The notes under the pieces were generated by a model. The model was not told the DNA's origin and did not search any database. It saw nothing but the letters and a program-made list of their open reading frames with translations. Made by a program: the position numbers and the translations under genes. DNA of 41,543 bases from Camelimonas lactis (GTDB taxonomy: Bacteria > Pseudomonadota > Alphaproteobacteria > Rhizobiales > Beijerinckiaceae), in assembly GCF_004342915.1 (NCBI RefSeq), contig NZ_SLWL01000020.1, forward strand, positions 1 to 41,543, given 5' to 3'. Every line of letters starts with the position of its first letter. Within the stretch, counting starts at the first letter, position 1. Below, one piece after another: positions 17,434 to 27,700 of this stretch.

Positions 17434-18063
17434 TTATTTCCAGGCGAACACCGGCTGCTCCAGCTCGTGCACGCGGGTGTCGCGCCCGGCGAGCACCTCG
17501 CGGAACTGGTAGATCACCGCCGCCGTCGGCGCATGGATGTGATCGTCGTCGATCCACAGCCGGATAACCTGGCGCGGGCTCTCCGGAATGGTGATGAAGC
17601 TGACGATATCCTCGCGCGCCACATGCGCCAGGGGGATGTAGTGCACCGAAGCCACCTCGGCGGGATTGGGGACGATGGCGCTGGCGTCGCCGGCCCACAC
17701 CACCACGGGCGTCATCAGATAGCCGGAGCGGGTGGGGTAATCATCGAGCACGCCCAGCACCGCGTCGGCGCCAAGAATGAGGCCGATTTCTTCCGACACC
17801 TCGCGCAGGGCCGCCTCGGTCACGGTTTCGCCGGGGTCACAACGGCCGCCTGGCAGCGCCCACTGGCCGCCATGGGAGCGCAGGGTGCGGGCCCGGCGCG
17901 TCAGCACAAAGGCCAGCCCGCCATCGCCGCGCGGATCCTCCACCACGGTGATCGCCACCGCCGCCCGTTTGAGCCCGGCATGGGCCGCATCGCCGGCAAG
18001 ACGCTCAAACCCGGAGAACAGCCCGGTCATCCGGGCGCGCACATCGTCAAAACACTCAGTCAC
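17434..18063 (-). CDS. Nudix hydrolase (CoA-pyrophosphatase-like)
   Basis: 209 residues from a GTG start. The Nudix box [23 protein letters not shown] spans about 72-94 with all acidic metal ligands. Just before it, [21 protein letters not shown] matches the NuCoA signature of Nudix enzymes that cleave CoA and acyl-CoA pyrophosphate bonds. The first helix ([19 protein letters not shown]) fits this subfamily. The start is uncertain: GTG 18063 has GAGAG upstream, while an ATG at 18030 begins MTGLFSG. A CoA-ester pyrophosphatase next to an acyl-CoA synthetase is functionally plausible. Confidence 0.85.
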   Translation of the reverse strand: MTECFDDVRARMTGLFSGFERLAGDAAHAGLKRAAVAITVVEDPRGDGGLAFVLTRRARTLRSHGGQWALPGGRCDPGETVTEAALREVSEEIGLILGADAVLGVLDDYPTRSGYLMTPVVVWAGDASAIVPNPAEVASVHYIPLAHVAREDIVSFITIPESPRQVIRLWIDDDHIHAPTAAVIYQFREVLAGRDTRVHELEQPVFAWK

Positions 18064-18099
18064 AGTCAAAACTCTCAGGCATACCGCCGTTTTGGTCGC

Positions 18100-18128
18100 G
18101 CCGCGCCGGCTTTCACGGCCGGCGCGGC
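18100..18128 (-). terminator. 11-bp GC stem-loop after the acyl-CoA synthetase gene
   Basis: GCCGCGCCGGC (18100-18110) pairs exactly with GCCGGCGCGGC (18118-18128). It lies about 50 bases past the synthetase stop (18179) and just before the Nudix start. There is no U-tract, so it may attenuate or stabilise instead of terminate. Confidence 0.4.
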
Positions 18129-18178
18129 TGTTTGAGGTGTTGCCCCCGCCCCCCGCCAGGGAGTGTACCCCGGCGGGT

Positions 18179-19711
18179 TCAGACGCCTTCCGGTTCGGTG
18201 ACAAACTGGCCGCGCAGGGTCGGCTTGTGCACCTTGCCGGTGGCGTTGCGCGGCAGGGCTTCGACAAAAGCGATGTCGCGCGGGCATTTGAAGCGGGCGA
18301 GGCGCGCCCGGCAATGTTCATGAACCTGATCTTCCGAGAGCTGCTGGCCCGGCTTCACCACCACAACGGCGAGACCGCTTTCGCCCCAGCGTTCGTCCGG
18401 CACGCCGATGATCGCCGCCTCTGCGATCTGCGGCATCTGGTAGAGCACGTCCTCCACCTCGGCGGGATACACGTTCTCGCCGCCAGAGATGTACATGTCC
18501 TTCCAGCGGTCGACGATATAGAAAAAGCCATCGGCGTCGACGCGGGTGGCGTCGCCGGTGTGCAGCCAGCCGTCCGTGAAGGATGAGGCGTTGGCGTCCG
18601 GCCGGTTCCAGTAGCCTGGCGTGACATTGGGACCGCGCACCCACAGCTCGCCGATCTCACCGGGCGCCGCCAGGGTTCCGTCCTCGCGCATCACGCACAC
18701 CTCGGTGTGCAGCACCGGCTTGCCGGCGGAGCCCGCCCTGGCGGCGGCGTCCGCCTGGTCGAGCGCCAGCACGGCCGGGCTCGTCTCCGTCATGCCATAG
18801 CCCTGTTGCAGGGCGACGCCGCGCTGCTCCCAGATGCGCAGCAGGGGCACCGGCATCGGCGCGCCGCCCACGCCGCCGACCCGCAGGCCCGAGAAATCGG
18901 TTTTGTCGAAATCCGGATGCTGGCACAGGAACTGGTAAATCGACGGCACGCCGAACAGCAGGTTCAGCCCGAAGGCCTTGTCGTGGATCAGCCGCAGGGT
19001 CGCGCCCGGATCGAAGGCGCGCATGACCAGCACGAGGCCGCCGGCGTGCAGGGTGGGATTGACGTAGCAGTTCAGGCCGCCGGTGTGGAACAGCGGCAGC
19101 ACCAGCAACTGGACGGTCGACTGGCTGACGCCGGCGACAGCCCCCAGGTTGACGCAGTTGAAGAACGTCATGCCGTGGGTGATCATCGCGCCCTTGGGGC
19201 GCCCAGTGGTGCCGGAGGTGTACATGATGGTGGAGACGTCATCATGGCTGACATCGGCCCAGGCGGCGCGCGGCAAAGGCTGGACCGCCGCCAGCGCCGC
19301 CTCGTAGGGGGCGTCGAACTGCAGGCTCGCCGGCGTCTGGCACGCGGCGGCGACCTCAAGCGCCGTGGCCGCCAGCTCCGCGTCGTGCACCATGACGCGC
19401 GGGGCCGCGTCGCCCACGATATAGGTCAGCTCGGCCACCGTGAGGCGCGTGTTGAGCGGAACGAAAATCGCCCCAAGCCGGCCGCAGGCGAACTGGACCT
19501 CCAGCGTCTCCGGGGCGTTCTGGGCCAGCACGGCCACACGATCGCCGGCGTTGACGCCAAGGTTGACCGACAGGTGGGCCGCCAGCCGGCCCACGCGGTC
19601 ATGCATCCGCGCGTAGGAAAACTCACGACCGTCCGCCAGATTGACGACCGCAAGCCGCTCCGGCGTGCGCATCGCGTGATGGGCGATCCAGTCGTAGTAA
19701 CGAACCGTCAT
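18179..19711 (-). CDS. Acyl-CoA synthetase (AMP-forming, ANL superfamily)
   Basis: 510 residues. It activates a carboxylate with ATP and CoA through an acyl-adenylate. Motifs in order: P-loop [17 protein letters not shown] near 160-178, [46 protein letters not shown], and the catalytic Lys in [13 protein letters not shown] near the end. The group resembles long-chain or aryl acid-CoA ligases; the exact acid cannot be assigned. ATG 19711 has a strong GGAGGAG upstream. It heads a leftward group (synthetase, Nudix, serine hydrolase) and is divergent from an EamA transporter. Confidence 0.93.
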   Translation of the reverse strand: MTVRYYDWIAHHAMRTPERLAVVNLADGREFSYARMHDRVGRLAAHLSVNLGVNAGDRVAVLAQNAPETLEVQFACGRLGAIFVPLNTRLTVAELTYIVGDAAPRVMVHDAELAATALEVAAACQTPASLQFDAPYEAALAAVQPLPRAAWADVSHDDVSTIMYTSGTTGRPKGAMITHGMTFFNCVNLGAVAGVSQSTVQLLVLPLFHTGGLNCYVNPTLHAGGLVLVMRAFDPGATLRLIHDKAFGLNLLFGVPSIYQFLCQHPDFDKTDFSGLRVGGVGGAPMPVPLLRIWEQRGVALQQGYGMTETSPAVLALDQADAAARAGSAGKPVLHTEVCVMREDGTLAAPGEIGELWVRGPNVTPGYWNRPDANASSFTDGWLHTGDATRVDADGFFYIVDRWKDMYISGGENVYPAEVEDVLYQMPQIAEAAIIGVPDERWGESGLAVVVVKPGQQLSEDQVHEHCRARLARFKCPRDIAFVEALPRNATGKVHKPTLRGQFVTEPEGV

Positions 19712-20002
19712 ACGGCGCTCCTCCAGAATACCGCTCCATCTTGTTCCTGACCGGGAGCGTGCGCCAAGACTTCTACGAAAAACATCGCCAGGCAAGGCCC
19801 GACGAAAGCCGCACATGGCCCGGGAAAGACGGCGCGCGCGAAAGGCGGGGGACGGACTTGCGGCGGCGGACCGGCGGCTGCCGCCGCATCGGGCAAGCCA
19901 TGCCATGGACGCATCGTGGGCGCGCGGCTCCCGCGCGTGGCGCATTTGTTATAACGTCTGGAAGGCTGCACAAATCGCGGGAGCAACATCAGGTCCCGCG
20001 CC
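19712..20002. other. Divergent intergenic region between acyl-CoA synthetase and EamA genes
   Basis: 291 bases expected to contain two promoters. TTGTTATAACG at 19947-19957 is the only AT-rich promoter-like patch and faces the EamA gene about 50 bases upstream. No palindromic operator was recognised. Confidence 0.4.
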
Positions 20003-20980
20003 ATGCCCCCGCACCCCACCCGCAACAATCTGGCGCTGGTCACGCTCCTTGGTCTGATCTGGGGTCTGAACTGGCCCATCGTCAAATTCGCCATCCTTGA
20101 ATATGGCCCGTGGACGACGCGGGCGCTGAGCCTGTCGGGCGCCGCGCTGGTGCTGGCTGGCGCGGCGCTGTGGCGCGGCGAGAGCCTGCGCATCAGCCCG
20201 CGCGCGTGGTGGCGCGTGCTGGTTCCGGCCATTTTCGGCATGGCGCTGGTCAACATCCTCAACGCCTGGGCGCAGATGGTGATGGAAACCGGACGCGCGG
20301 CGATCATCGCCTTTTCCATGCCGGTGTGGGCGACGGCGATGGCGGTGTTCTTCCTGGGCGAGCGGCTTGACGCCCGCAAGTCCCTCAGCCTGGCGCTGGG
20401 CGCCGCTGGCCTGATGGCGCTGGCGTGGCCCGCCCTCGCCGCCGGCGGAGTTTCCGCCGGCCTCGCGCTGGCCTTTGGCTCGGCGTTATCCTGGGCCTGC
20501 GGCGCCGTTTTCATGAAACGTTTTCCGATCAGCGGTCCGCCGCTGACCGCGGCGACCTGGCAGATCGGCGCCGCCGCGGCCATCCTGACGACGGGCATGC
20601 TGGCCTTCGAAGGACCAGCCATTGGCTTCCATGGCCTGACGGCCGGCTTTTTCGGGCTGGCCTACAATATCGTCGCCGCCCAGGCGCTCGGAACATGGAT
20701 CTGGTTTGGGGTGCTGACCCGGTCTCCCGCTTCGGTCGCCGCCATTGGCACGCTGATGACGCCGGGCGTCGGCGTGATCGGCGCCATGTTGATGCTGGGT
20801 GAAACGCCAGCCATCACCGACTGGGTGGGCCTCGCGCTGGTGGTGAGCGCCAGCGCCATCGTGCTGCTGCGCCGCGCGCCGTCCGGTCGGGCGTCGCCTG
20901 TGGCAAAAACACCACCGGCGCCCGGCCCCGCGCCATGCGGCGACGGCGAGCTTCTGGCGCCCGTCCCAACCGCGCGCTAG
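20003..20980 (+). CDS. EamA/DMT-family transporter
   Basis: 325 residues with ten predicted transmembrane helices in two EamA repeats. Family marks are LLGLIWGLNWPIVKFAI in helix 1, NAWAQMVMETGRAAIIAFSMPVWATAMAVFFLGERL at the end of repeat one, and the equivalent SVAAIGTLMTPGVGVIGAMLMLGE in repeat two. DMT proteins export amino acids or small metabolites across the cytoplasmic membrane; the substrate is unknown. A polar 40-residue C-terminal tail is not part of the fold. Divergent from the acyl-CoA synthetase. Confidence 0.92.
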   Translation: MPPHPTRNNLALVTLLGLIWGLNWPIVKFAILEYGPWTTRALSLSGAALVLAGAALWRGESLRISPRAWWRVLVPAIFGMALVNILNAWAQMVMETGRAAIIAFSMPVWATAMAVFFLGERLDARKSLSLALGAAGLMALAWPALAAGGVSAGLALAFGSALSWACGAVFMKRFPISGPPLTAATWQIGAAAAILTTGMLAFEGPAIGFHGLTAGFFGLAYNIVAAQALGTWIWFGVLTRSPASVAAIGTLMTPGVGVIGAMLMLGETPAITDWVGLALVVSASAIVLLRRAPSGRASPVAKTPPAPGPAPCGDGELLAPVPTAR

Positions 20981-21085
20981 GGTGCCCCGTCCAACGGTTG
21001 CTGCTGGGGGACGCCCCAGGTCCAACAGGCGCGCCGCGCCGGGTCTGACCGCCGACAACTGTCCGTTCTGGAGCTCCGCCGCGCC

Positions 21086-22345
21086 ATGCGCCGACTATAT
21101 GTGCTAGCCGTCACCGCGATCGCCGCCGCCTTGCTGGCGGGGTGCAGCGGCCGCGCCCGGAACGTTTTGCAGCCTGAACAGGGGGCTGTTTATCCCGGCG
21201 CCACGCCTGTCAGCATGCTGGTGGCCACCACGCGCAGCCTGGAAAACGCCCGCCCCGGCCAGATGTTCACCGGGGAGCGCTCCGATCTGCTCAATTTCGC
21301 CGAGATCACCGTCTCGGTGCCGCCGGCCGGCGCGCGCAAGGTTGGCGACGTGCAATGGCCGCGCCGTTTGCCGGCCAACCCCGCCACGGACTTCACCACC
21401 CTGTCTGCCAGGGTTCTGAGCCCGACCCAGGCCATGGCGGCGTTCAACCAGCGCATGCGTCAGCAGCGCCAGCGCCGGGTGCTGGTGTTCGTGCATGGTT
21501 ACAACACCAACTTCGAGGACGCGGTTTACCGGTTCACCCAGATCATCCATGATTCTGGCGCGCCAGCGATGCCGGTACTGTTCACCTGGCCGTCGCGCGG
21601 GCGGCTGCTCTCCTATGGTTTCGACCGTGAAAGCAGCAACTTCTCCCGCGACGCCCTGGAAAAGCTGCTCACGACCCTCAACCGCGACCCCCAGGTGGGC
21701 GAAATCGCCATCCTCGCCCACTCCATGGGCAATTGGGTGACGCTGGAGGCGTTGCGGCAGATGGCGATCCGCAACGGCCGCATCGCGCCGAAAATCAACA
21801 GTGTGATGCTGGCGGCGCCTGACGTGGATTTCGACGTGTTCCGCCGGCAGATCGCCGCCATCGGGCCGAAGCGGCCGCCCTTCGTCATCTTTACCTCGCA
21901 GGACGATGAGGCGCTGGCCTTCTCGCGTCGGGTCTGGGGCCAGACGCGCCTCGGCGCCATCAACCCGCAGGCCGAGCCCTACCGCTCCGAGCTGAAACGC
22001 GACGACATCATCCTGATCGACCTCACGGGGGTCCAGTCATCGGATTCCATCAACCACGCCACCTTCGCCCAGTCGCCCCAGGTGGTGCAGATGATCGGCA
22101 GCCGGCTGGTCGCCGGCCAGGCCCTCAGCGACTCCGGCGTCGGCCTCGGCGACAAGCTGGGCCGGATCGCCGTGGGCGCGGCCTCGACCGTCGGCACGGC
22201 CGCCAGCATCGCGGTGTCGGCGCCCATCGCCATTATCGATCCGAAGACGCGCGAGGGCCTCGGCGACCAGTTCGAGATGCTCGGCTCCAACATGGCGGAC
22301 ACCTTGCCCCTGCCCCGTGGACAGGCAAAAACAACCGGGCATTGA
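21086..22345 (+). CDS. Alpha/beta hydrolase lipoprotein (DUF900 family)
   Basis: 419 residues. The signal MRRLYVLAVTAIAAALLAGC has a lipobox with Cys20, so an envelope lipoprotein is expected. The DUF900/COG4782 hydrolase core follows: RVLVFVHGYNTNFEDAVYRFTQI, FTWPSRGRLLSYGFDRESSNFSRDALEKLL, nucleophile elbow LAHSMGNWV (Ser near 213) and VMLAAPDVDFDVFRRQI. The last 80 residues hold an Ala/Gly-rich helix region not needed for the fold. Substrate unknown; an esterase or lipase activity is inferred from the family. A stem-loop follows the stop. Confidence 0.9.
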   Translation: MRRLYVLAVTAIAAALLAGCSGRARNVLQPEQGAVYPGATPVSMLVATTRSLENARPGQMFTGERSDLLNFAEITVSVPPAGARKVGDVQWPRRLPANPATDFTTLSARVLSPTQAMAAFNQRMRQQRQRRVLVFVHGYNTNFEDAVYRFTQIIHDSGAPAMPVLFTWPSRGRLLSYGFDRESSNFSRDALEKLLTTLNRDPQVGEIAILAHSMGNWVTLEALRQMAIRNGRIAPKINSVMLAAPDVDFDVFRRQIAAIGPKRPPFVIFTSQDDEALAFSRRVWGQTRLGAINPQAEPYRSELKRDDIILIDLTGVQSSDSINHATFAQSPQVVQMIGSRLVAGQALSDSGVGLGDKLGRIAVGAASTVGTAASIAVSAPIAIIDPKTREGLGDQFEMLGSNMADTLPLPRGQAKTTGH

Positions 22346-22354
22346 CGCCCGGAG

Positions 22355-22392
22355 GGCCACGGGCGCGGGTTCACGCCGCGCCGCCCGTGGCC
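22355..22392 (+). terminator. Stem-loop after the DUF900 hydrolase gene
   Basis: GGCCACGGGCG (22355-22365) pairs exactly with CGCCCGTGGCC (22382-22392) across a 16-base loop, 10 bases past the stop codon. No U-run follows. A second hairpin, GATGCGCCC/GGGCGCATC, is at 22505-22529. Confidence 0.4.
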
Positions 22393-22618
22393 GGACCCGG
22401 CAGGCCGGCGTCGTCAAATCGCCACGCCGGATTGCTCCAACGTTCCAGGACGCGGCCGCGATGCGCGCGCGCCCTGAAAAGCCCGGACCTGGGCGTGACC
22501 CATTGATGCGCCCCGCTCGTGGGCGCATCGTCAAGGGCGCGGCAACGCATTGCCAATGTGACGCTATCGGGACGCGAAGGCCGCGTCCCCTTCCGCCGAC
22601 CTGTTCTGGAGACCTGAT

Positions 22619-22798
22619 ATGGAAGCCATTGTCGCCCGCCGCCCGCAGCGCCTGAAGCGCATCGCGCGGCTCTCCGTGCGATGCGGCGCACTGCTCGCGG
22701 TGGCCCTGTCCGTCGCCGCCTGCGACAAGTGCGGGCGCGCCACGCCCATCAACAAGCCCTGGAGCTCCGCCTGCGAGTCTGGCCCGTCCACCAACTGA
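22619..22798 (+). CDS. Small Cys-containing lipoprotein, 59 residues
   Basis: The ATG at 22619 is preceded by TCTGGAGACC, a good ribosome binding site. Residues 10-34 form a basic then hydrophobic signal (GALLAVALSVAA) ending in the lipobox VAAC with Cys35. The mature peptide would be only about 25 residues, starting CDKCGRATPINKPW and containing two more Cys. Short CDKCG-type lipoproteins are common and uncharacterised in Hyphomicrobiales; the role is unknown. The gene is followed by a terminator at 22821-22850 shared with the convergent GCG-motif gene. Confidence 0.7.
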   Translation: MEAIVARRPQRLKRIARLSVRCGALLAVALSVAACDKCGRATPINKPWSSACESGPSTN

Positions 22799-22820
22799 AC
22801 GCGTGTGGCGACGCGCCAAT

Positions 22821-22852
22821 AAAAAAAAACGGCCCCGGAGCGGGGCCGTTTG
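22821..22852. terminator. Bidirectional rho-independent terminator
   Basis: AACGGCCCC (22828-22836) and GGGGCCGTT (22842-22850) form a 9-bp stem. On the minus strand it is followed by an uninterrupted run of U residues from 22829 down to 22821, so it strongly ends the leftward gene at 22870. It also lies 23 bases past the plus-strand lipoprotein gene. Confidence 0.88.
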
Positions 22853-22869
22853 CATATTGCGCAGCCCGC

Positions 22870-23205
22870 TCAGCGGCAGATGCGTCGCGGACCGTGCGGC
22901 GTGTGCTGCACGACGCAATGGGGCGCGCGGCGCGGCGCATGATAGTGACGCGGCGGCGGCGGCGGCGGGCGATGGGCGTGCGGACGGACGCCCGCCCGGT
23001 AGCAGCGGCCGCCCGGGCCCCTGTACATGCCGGGGCCACATCCACTGGCGACCGTCGACACCATCGGCGCGCCAGCGCCGTCAAACGCGCCGGCGCCCGC
23101 GCCAGCCGGCGCCGCCATGGCGCCCGAAGCGACCATCATCGCGCCAGCGATCGCGGCCAGACCGGCGACCCGCGCGCCCGACAACTTGGCAAATGCAGCC
23201 TTCAT
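22870..23205 (-). CDS. Secreted GCG-motif (GCG_CRPN-like) small protein A
   Basis: 111 residues. Signal peptide MKAAFAKLSGARVAGLAAIAGAMMVASGAMA, Ala/Gly-rich spacer, then SGCGPGMYRGPGGRCY, the GCG prefix seen before low-complexity repeats in many Hyphomicrobiales secreted proteins. A Pro/His-rich stretch (HRPPPPPPRHYH) leads to the C-terminal CVVQHTPHGPRRICR. ATG 23205 has AAGGGAAAG upstream. It is a paralogue of the next gene, 138 bases away on the same strand, which ends with nearly the same motif. Function unknown. Confidence 0.82.
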   Translation of the reverse strand: MKAAFAKLSGARVAGLAAIAGAMMVASGAMAAPAGAGAGAFDGAGAPMVSTVASGCGPGMYRGPGGRCYRAGVRPHAHRPPPPPPRHYHAPRRAPHCVVQHTPHGPRRICR

Positions 23206-23343
23206 ACGATTTTCACTTTCCCTTGTTTGCTCTTGTTCGGCCCCGAACCCGGCGCACGGCCCGGCCCGGAAAGCCACTGGCGTTACATTAACGCCCGCCG
23301 CCGCGTCGCCTGGCGCAAGGCGGCGACCGGTCTTGCGCGCGCC

Positions 23344-23634
23344 TTAACGGCAGACGCGACGCGGACCATAGGGGGTGTGTCTGACGAAGCAGCGCGGCGG
23401 GCCATAATAGCGCGGCGGCGGCGCGTAACGCGGCGGGCCATAACCCGGGCGACCATAAGCGCAGCGTCCGGAGGGCGTGCGCCAGCCGCCAGGGCCGCAG
23501 CCCTGCGCAACGTGGGTCACGAAGCCATCCGCCTGGGCGGGCTGCGCCAGTCCCGAAGCCGCGGGCATGGCGAACGCACCCGAGGCGAACAGCATGGCGC
23601 CAGCAAAAGCGCTGGCGGTCAGGGCGAGTTTCAT
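23344..23634 (-). CDS. Secreted GCG-motif (GCG_CRPN-like) small protein B
   Basis: 96 residues. Signal peptide MKLALTASAFAGAMLFASGAFA, then VAQGCGPGGWRTPSGRCAYG, a Tyr/Pro-rich segment (YGPPRYAPPPRYYGPP) and the C-terminal CFVRHTPYGPRRVCR. The Cys spacing and end motif match protein A at 22870, implying tandem duplication followed by divergence of the middle. ATG 23634 has GGAGGAG at ideal spacing; the frame upstream is not used. Function unknown; envelope location inferred from the signal peptide. Confidence 0.85.
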   Translation of the reverse strand: MKLALTASAFAGAMLFASGAFAMPAASGLAQPAQADGFVTHVAQGCGPGGWRTPSGRCAYGRPGYGPPRYAPPPRYYGPPRCFVRHTPYGPRRVCR

Positions 23635-24046
23635 TGTCACTCCTCCGCAATCAATCCTGCAAGGGAAACACCGATCCCTTTCAATAGTTGAATCAGACCA
23701 TCGCTTTCCGGCGCAAACATGAAAAAGCCCGGGCAGCCGCCGGCAGCGCAAGAAGACGTGAAGCACGGTTAACAAATGGTATTCCCATTTGAAGACAGGC
23801 GCCTGGAAAATCCGCGCGGCCTCACGGCGCGCTCATCATGGCGAACAGATGGCGAATTCTGTGCAAATAGCCTGCGCCGGCGCCGCCGGGCGCGCCCGAA
23901 CCGCCGGCGCAGGACCACAACGCCGCCAGCCCAGGAACAGCAACGCCGGGCTGAAAGCCAGCCCGGCGCAAAATGGCGTCCGTCTGCGGACGGCGCCGTG
24001 CAAAGCGACCGCTCCCGACAGGGCGGCGCGTGGACCACGCCGGCTG

Positions 24047-24460
24047 TCAGACAGCTTTCTTCGCCGCGAGCAGATCGCGGATTTCCGCGAGCAGCACAAC
24101 ATCGGCCGGCGTCTCCGGCGCCGCCTCTTCCTTCGCCTTCAGCCGGTTGATGCCGCGCACCACCAGGAACAGGATCCAGGCGATGATGAGAAAATTGACG
24201 GCCAGGGTGATGAAGCGGCCGTAGCCGATGACGGCGCCCTGCTTCTGGGCCTCGGCATAGGAGGTTGCGGTGACGTTCTTGCCCAGTGCGATGAAGTAAT
24301 TGGTGAAATCGAGGCCGCCGGTAATCCAGCCGATGATGGGCATGAAGATATCAGACACCAGCGAGTTGACGATGCCGCTGAAGGCGGCGCCGATGATCAC
24401 GCCGATCGCGAGATCAACAACATTGCCGCGCATGGCGAATTTTTTGAACTCACTCAACAT
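24047..24460 (-). CDS. mscL: Large-conductance mechanosensitive channel
   Basis: 137 residues, usual length. MscL opens under membrane tension to release solutes on hypo-osmotic shock. The sequence starts [20 protein letters not shown], with the TM1 pore stretch [20 protein letters not shown], a periplasmic loop, TM2 ([25 protein letters not shown]) and a charged C-terminal helix bundle. ATG 24460 has GAGGAGGAA upstream. It is divergent from the hybrid histidine kinase, 259 bases apart. Confidence 0.97.
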   Translation of the reverse strand: MLSEFKKFAMRGNVVDLAIGVIIGAAFSGIVNSLVSDIFMPIIGWITGGLDFTNYFIALGKNVTATSYAEAQKQGAVIGYGRFITLAVNFLIIAWILFLVVRGINRLKAKEEAAPETPADVVLLAEIRDLLAAKKAV

Positions 24461-24719
24461 CCTGCATTCCTCCTCGACCTCGACGTCGCAATATTTGTCT
24501 GGCGCATGTCCAGCGCGCCCGTCCCATGACAGCGGGCCGGTCTGCGGCCGCGTCATGATCCGCGCCCCGGAAACCTGCCACGCCTTCTTTGCTGGATAAC
24601 CTGGCAAAGGTTATTGATCGTTACACAAACGCGCGCGCAGTATTATCCTGTCTGTTATTGACCGGCCACTTCGCGCCGTTGCGCGCGGCCGGCGCCTTTG
24701 CCCGGACGACAGGAGCTCC

Positions 24720-27700
24720 ATGCCCGACAGCTGGATGGTGATCGCCGCTGCACTGCTTTATCTGTGCGCGCTGTTTGGCGTCGCATGGTTCTGCGACCGT
24801 CGCGGCGAACACTGGCTCGACGGGCGGCTGCGGGTGTTCATCTATCCGCTCACCATCGCCGTCTATTGCACGTCCTGGACGTTCTACGGCTCCGTCGGCT
24901 TCGCCGCCCGCTCCGGCCTCGACTTCCTGATGATCTACATAGGGCCCGCCCTGGCGCTGGTTCTCGGCGCCCGGCTCATCATGCGCATCATCGCGCTCAG
25001 CCGGGCGCAGAACATCACGTCCGTCGCCGATTTCGTGGCGGCGCGCTATGGCAAGAGCCAGAAAGTGGCGGCGGTTGTCGCCCTGATCGCCGTCACCGGC
25101 TCGGTTCCGTACATCGCCCTGCAACTCAAGGCCGTTTCGGTTTCCCTCACGACCTTTCTCGTCGCCATAGATGGAAAAACCGCGCCGTGGATGGGCTGGA
25201 TCAGCGTGATGGCCGCCGGGGTGCTGGCCCTGTTCGCGATGGCTTTCGGCGCCCGGCGCGTCGACGCCACCGAACACCAGCAGGGCCTCGTCGCCGCGAT
25301 CGCGGTGGAATCCATCGTCAAGCTGGCGGCGTTTCTCGCCGTGGGCCTGTTCATCACCTATGTGATGTTCGGCGGCGTGGCCGATATCGTCGCCCGCGCC
25401 GACGCCATTTCGCCCATGCGTTTTCTGGAGATGACCTCCAGTCCGCTCGATCTGGCGGCGCTGCTGCTGCTGTCGGCCTGCGCGGCGCTGCTGCTGCCGC
25501 GCCAGTTTCACATGATGGTGGTGGAGAACCGCCGGGCCGCCGACGCGCCGCGCATGGCGTGGATGTTCGCCGCCTATCTGGCGCTGATCAACCTGTTCGT
25601 CATTCCCATCGCGCTGGCCGGCATCTCGATGTTTCCCACGGCCGTCGACCGGGACATGACGCTGCTGCAACTGCCGCTGCACGCGGGCGCCGGGTGGGTG
25701 GCGCTGCTCGCCTTCATCGGCGGCCTCTCGGCCGCCACCGCCATGGTGATCGTCGATTCCGTCGCGCTGGCGATCATGATCTCCAACGATCTGGTGATGC
25801 CGGTGCTGCTGCGCTGGCGTTCGGCCCGGGCGGCGCGCGGCCTGCACATTCGCTCCGGCATGGGGCCGGTGGTGCTGGGCATCCGCCGCTGCGCCATTGT
25901 CGCCGTGATGGCGCTGGCCTGGTTTTACAACGAGAACGCCGCCAACGCCGCGCTGGCGGCTACCGGCCTGCTGTCGTTCGCCGCCATCGCCCAGATCGCG
26001 CCGCCGTTCATCGGCGGGCTGATCTGGCGCCGCGGCACGGCGCTGGGAGCGGTGGCGGGCCTCGGCGTTGGCTGGCTGGCCTGGGCCTGGATGCTGCTGT
26101 TGCCGGCGATCGCCGACCCGCAGAGCCTCGGCGGCTCCTTCCTCACCGGTCCCTTCGGGCTGCGCATCATCAACCCGGCGGTGTTGACCGGAGCCGGGCC
26201 GGAAAATATCACCCCGGGGGTCCTGTGGAGCCTTGGCCTCAACATTGTCTTCTATGTCACCTGTTCCCTGCTGCGTCCGGCCAGCGCCATCGAGCGCCTC
26301 CAGGCCTATGCGTTCCGTTCGCCCGAGCCGCGCATGAGCCAGAGCCCCATGCCGGTGCGCGGCGTCGCCACCTTCGATGACCTGTATGACGCGGTGACGC
26401 GTTATTTGGGTGAGGATCGCGCCCGCTCGGCCTTCGCCGGCTTCAACGCCACCCGCCAGGAGCCCGCCCGGGGGCCGGCGCCAGCGGACATCCAGACCAT
26501 CCGCTTCGCCGAGCACCTGCTGGCCTCGGTGATTGGCGCCGCGTCGTCCCGGCTCATGCTGTCGCTGCTCAACAGCTCCGACAAGCTGTCGTCGAGCACG
26601 GCGATGGCGCTGCTGGACGACGCATCCGCCGCCATCCAGTACAATCGCGACGTGCTGCAGAACGCCCTCGACCACGCGCAGCAGGGCATCACGATTCTGG
26701 ACCACGACATGCGGATTCTCGCCTGGAACCAGGCCTTCGTGGATCTGTACGACCTGCCGCCGGATTTCGTGCGCGTCGGCGTCGGTCTCGACGCGGTGGT
26801 GACCTTCAACGCCACCCGGGGCGCCTATGGGCCTGGCCATGTGGACGATCTGGTCGCCGACCGGCTCGCCAGCCTGCTCAGCGACGGCCCGCCCGCACGG
26901 GTCAAGCTGTTCCCGGGCGAAAGCGTCATCGAAATCCGCTCCAACAAGCTGCCCGGCGGCGGCTTCGTCACCACCTATACGGAGGTCACCCGGGAGGTGG
27001 AGGCGGAAGAGGCGCTGGAGGCCGCCTACGCCACGCTGGAAAAACGCGTGGAGGAGCGCACCCAGGAGCTGATGCGGCTGAACGTGGCGCTGACCAAAGC
27101 GAAATCCGCCGCCGACGAAGCCAACCAGTCGAAGACCCGCTTTCTCGCCGCCGCCAGCCACGACATCCTGCAACCGCTGAACGCCGCGCGCCTTTACGCC
27201 GCGGCGCTGGTGGAGCGGCCGGAAGGGGCCGGCGAGGCCCGGCCGATGATCGACAATATCGTCAGCTCCCTCGACGCGGTGGAGGAAATTCTCACGGCGC
27301 TGCTCGACATCTCGCGCCTCGACGCCGGGCAGATGCGGGCGGAGTTTTCCATTTTCCCGATCGGCCCCCTGCTCGACCAGCTGCAGCGCGAGTTCGCGCC
27401 GATGGCCCGCGAAAAGGGCCTGAAGCTGACGGTGCTGCCGTCATCCCTGCACGTGCGCTCGGACCGGAGACTGCTGCGACGGCTGTTGCAAAACCTTATT
27501 TCCAACGCCATCAAATACACGCCCTCCGGCAAGGTGCTGGTTGGCTGCCGCCGTCACGGCGACCGGCTGCGCGTCGCCGTGGCCGACACGGGCCTTGGCA
27601 TACCTGAATCAAAACAGCGCCTCATCTTCCGTGAGTTCCAGCGCCTCGATCAGGGCATGCGCGAAGCGCGCGGCCTCGGCCTCGGGCTCTCCATCGTCGA

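Noticed and set aside
24621-27173. 850-codon open frame on the minus strand
   Set aside because: It lies opposite the hybrid kinase gene, with low-complexity Arg/Gly/Gln/His composition and no motifs. The kinase frame has all expected domains.
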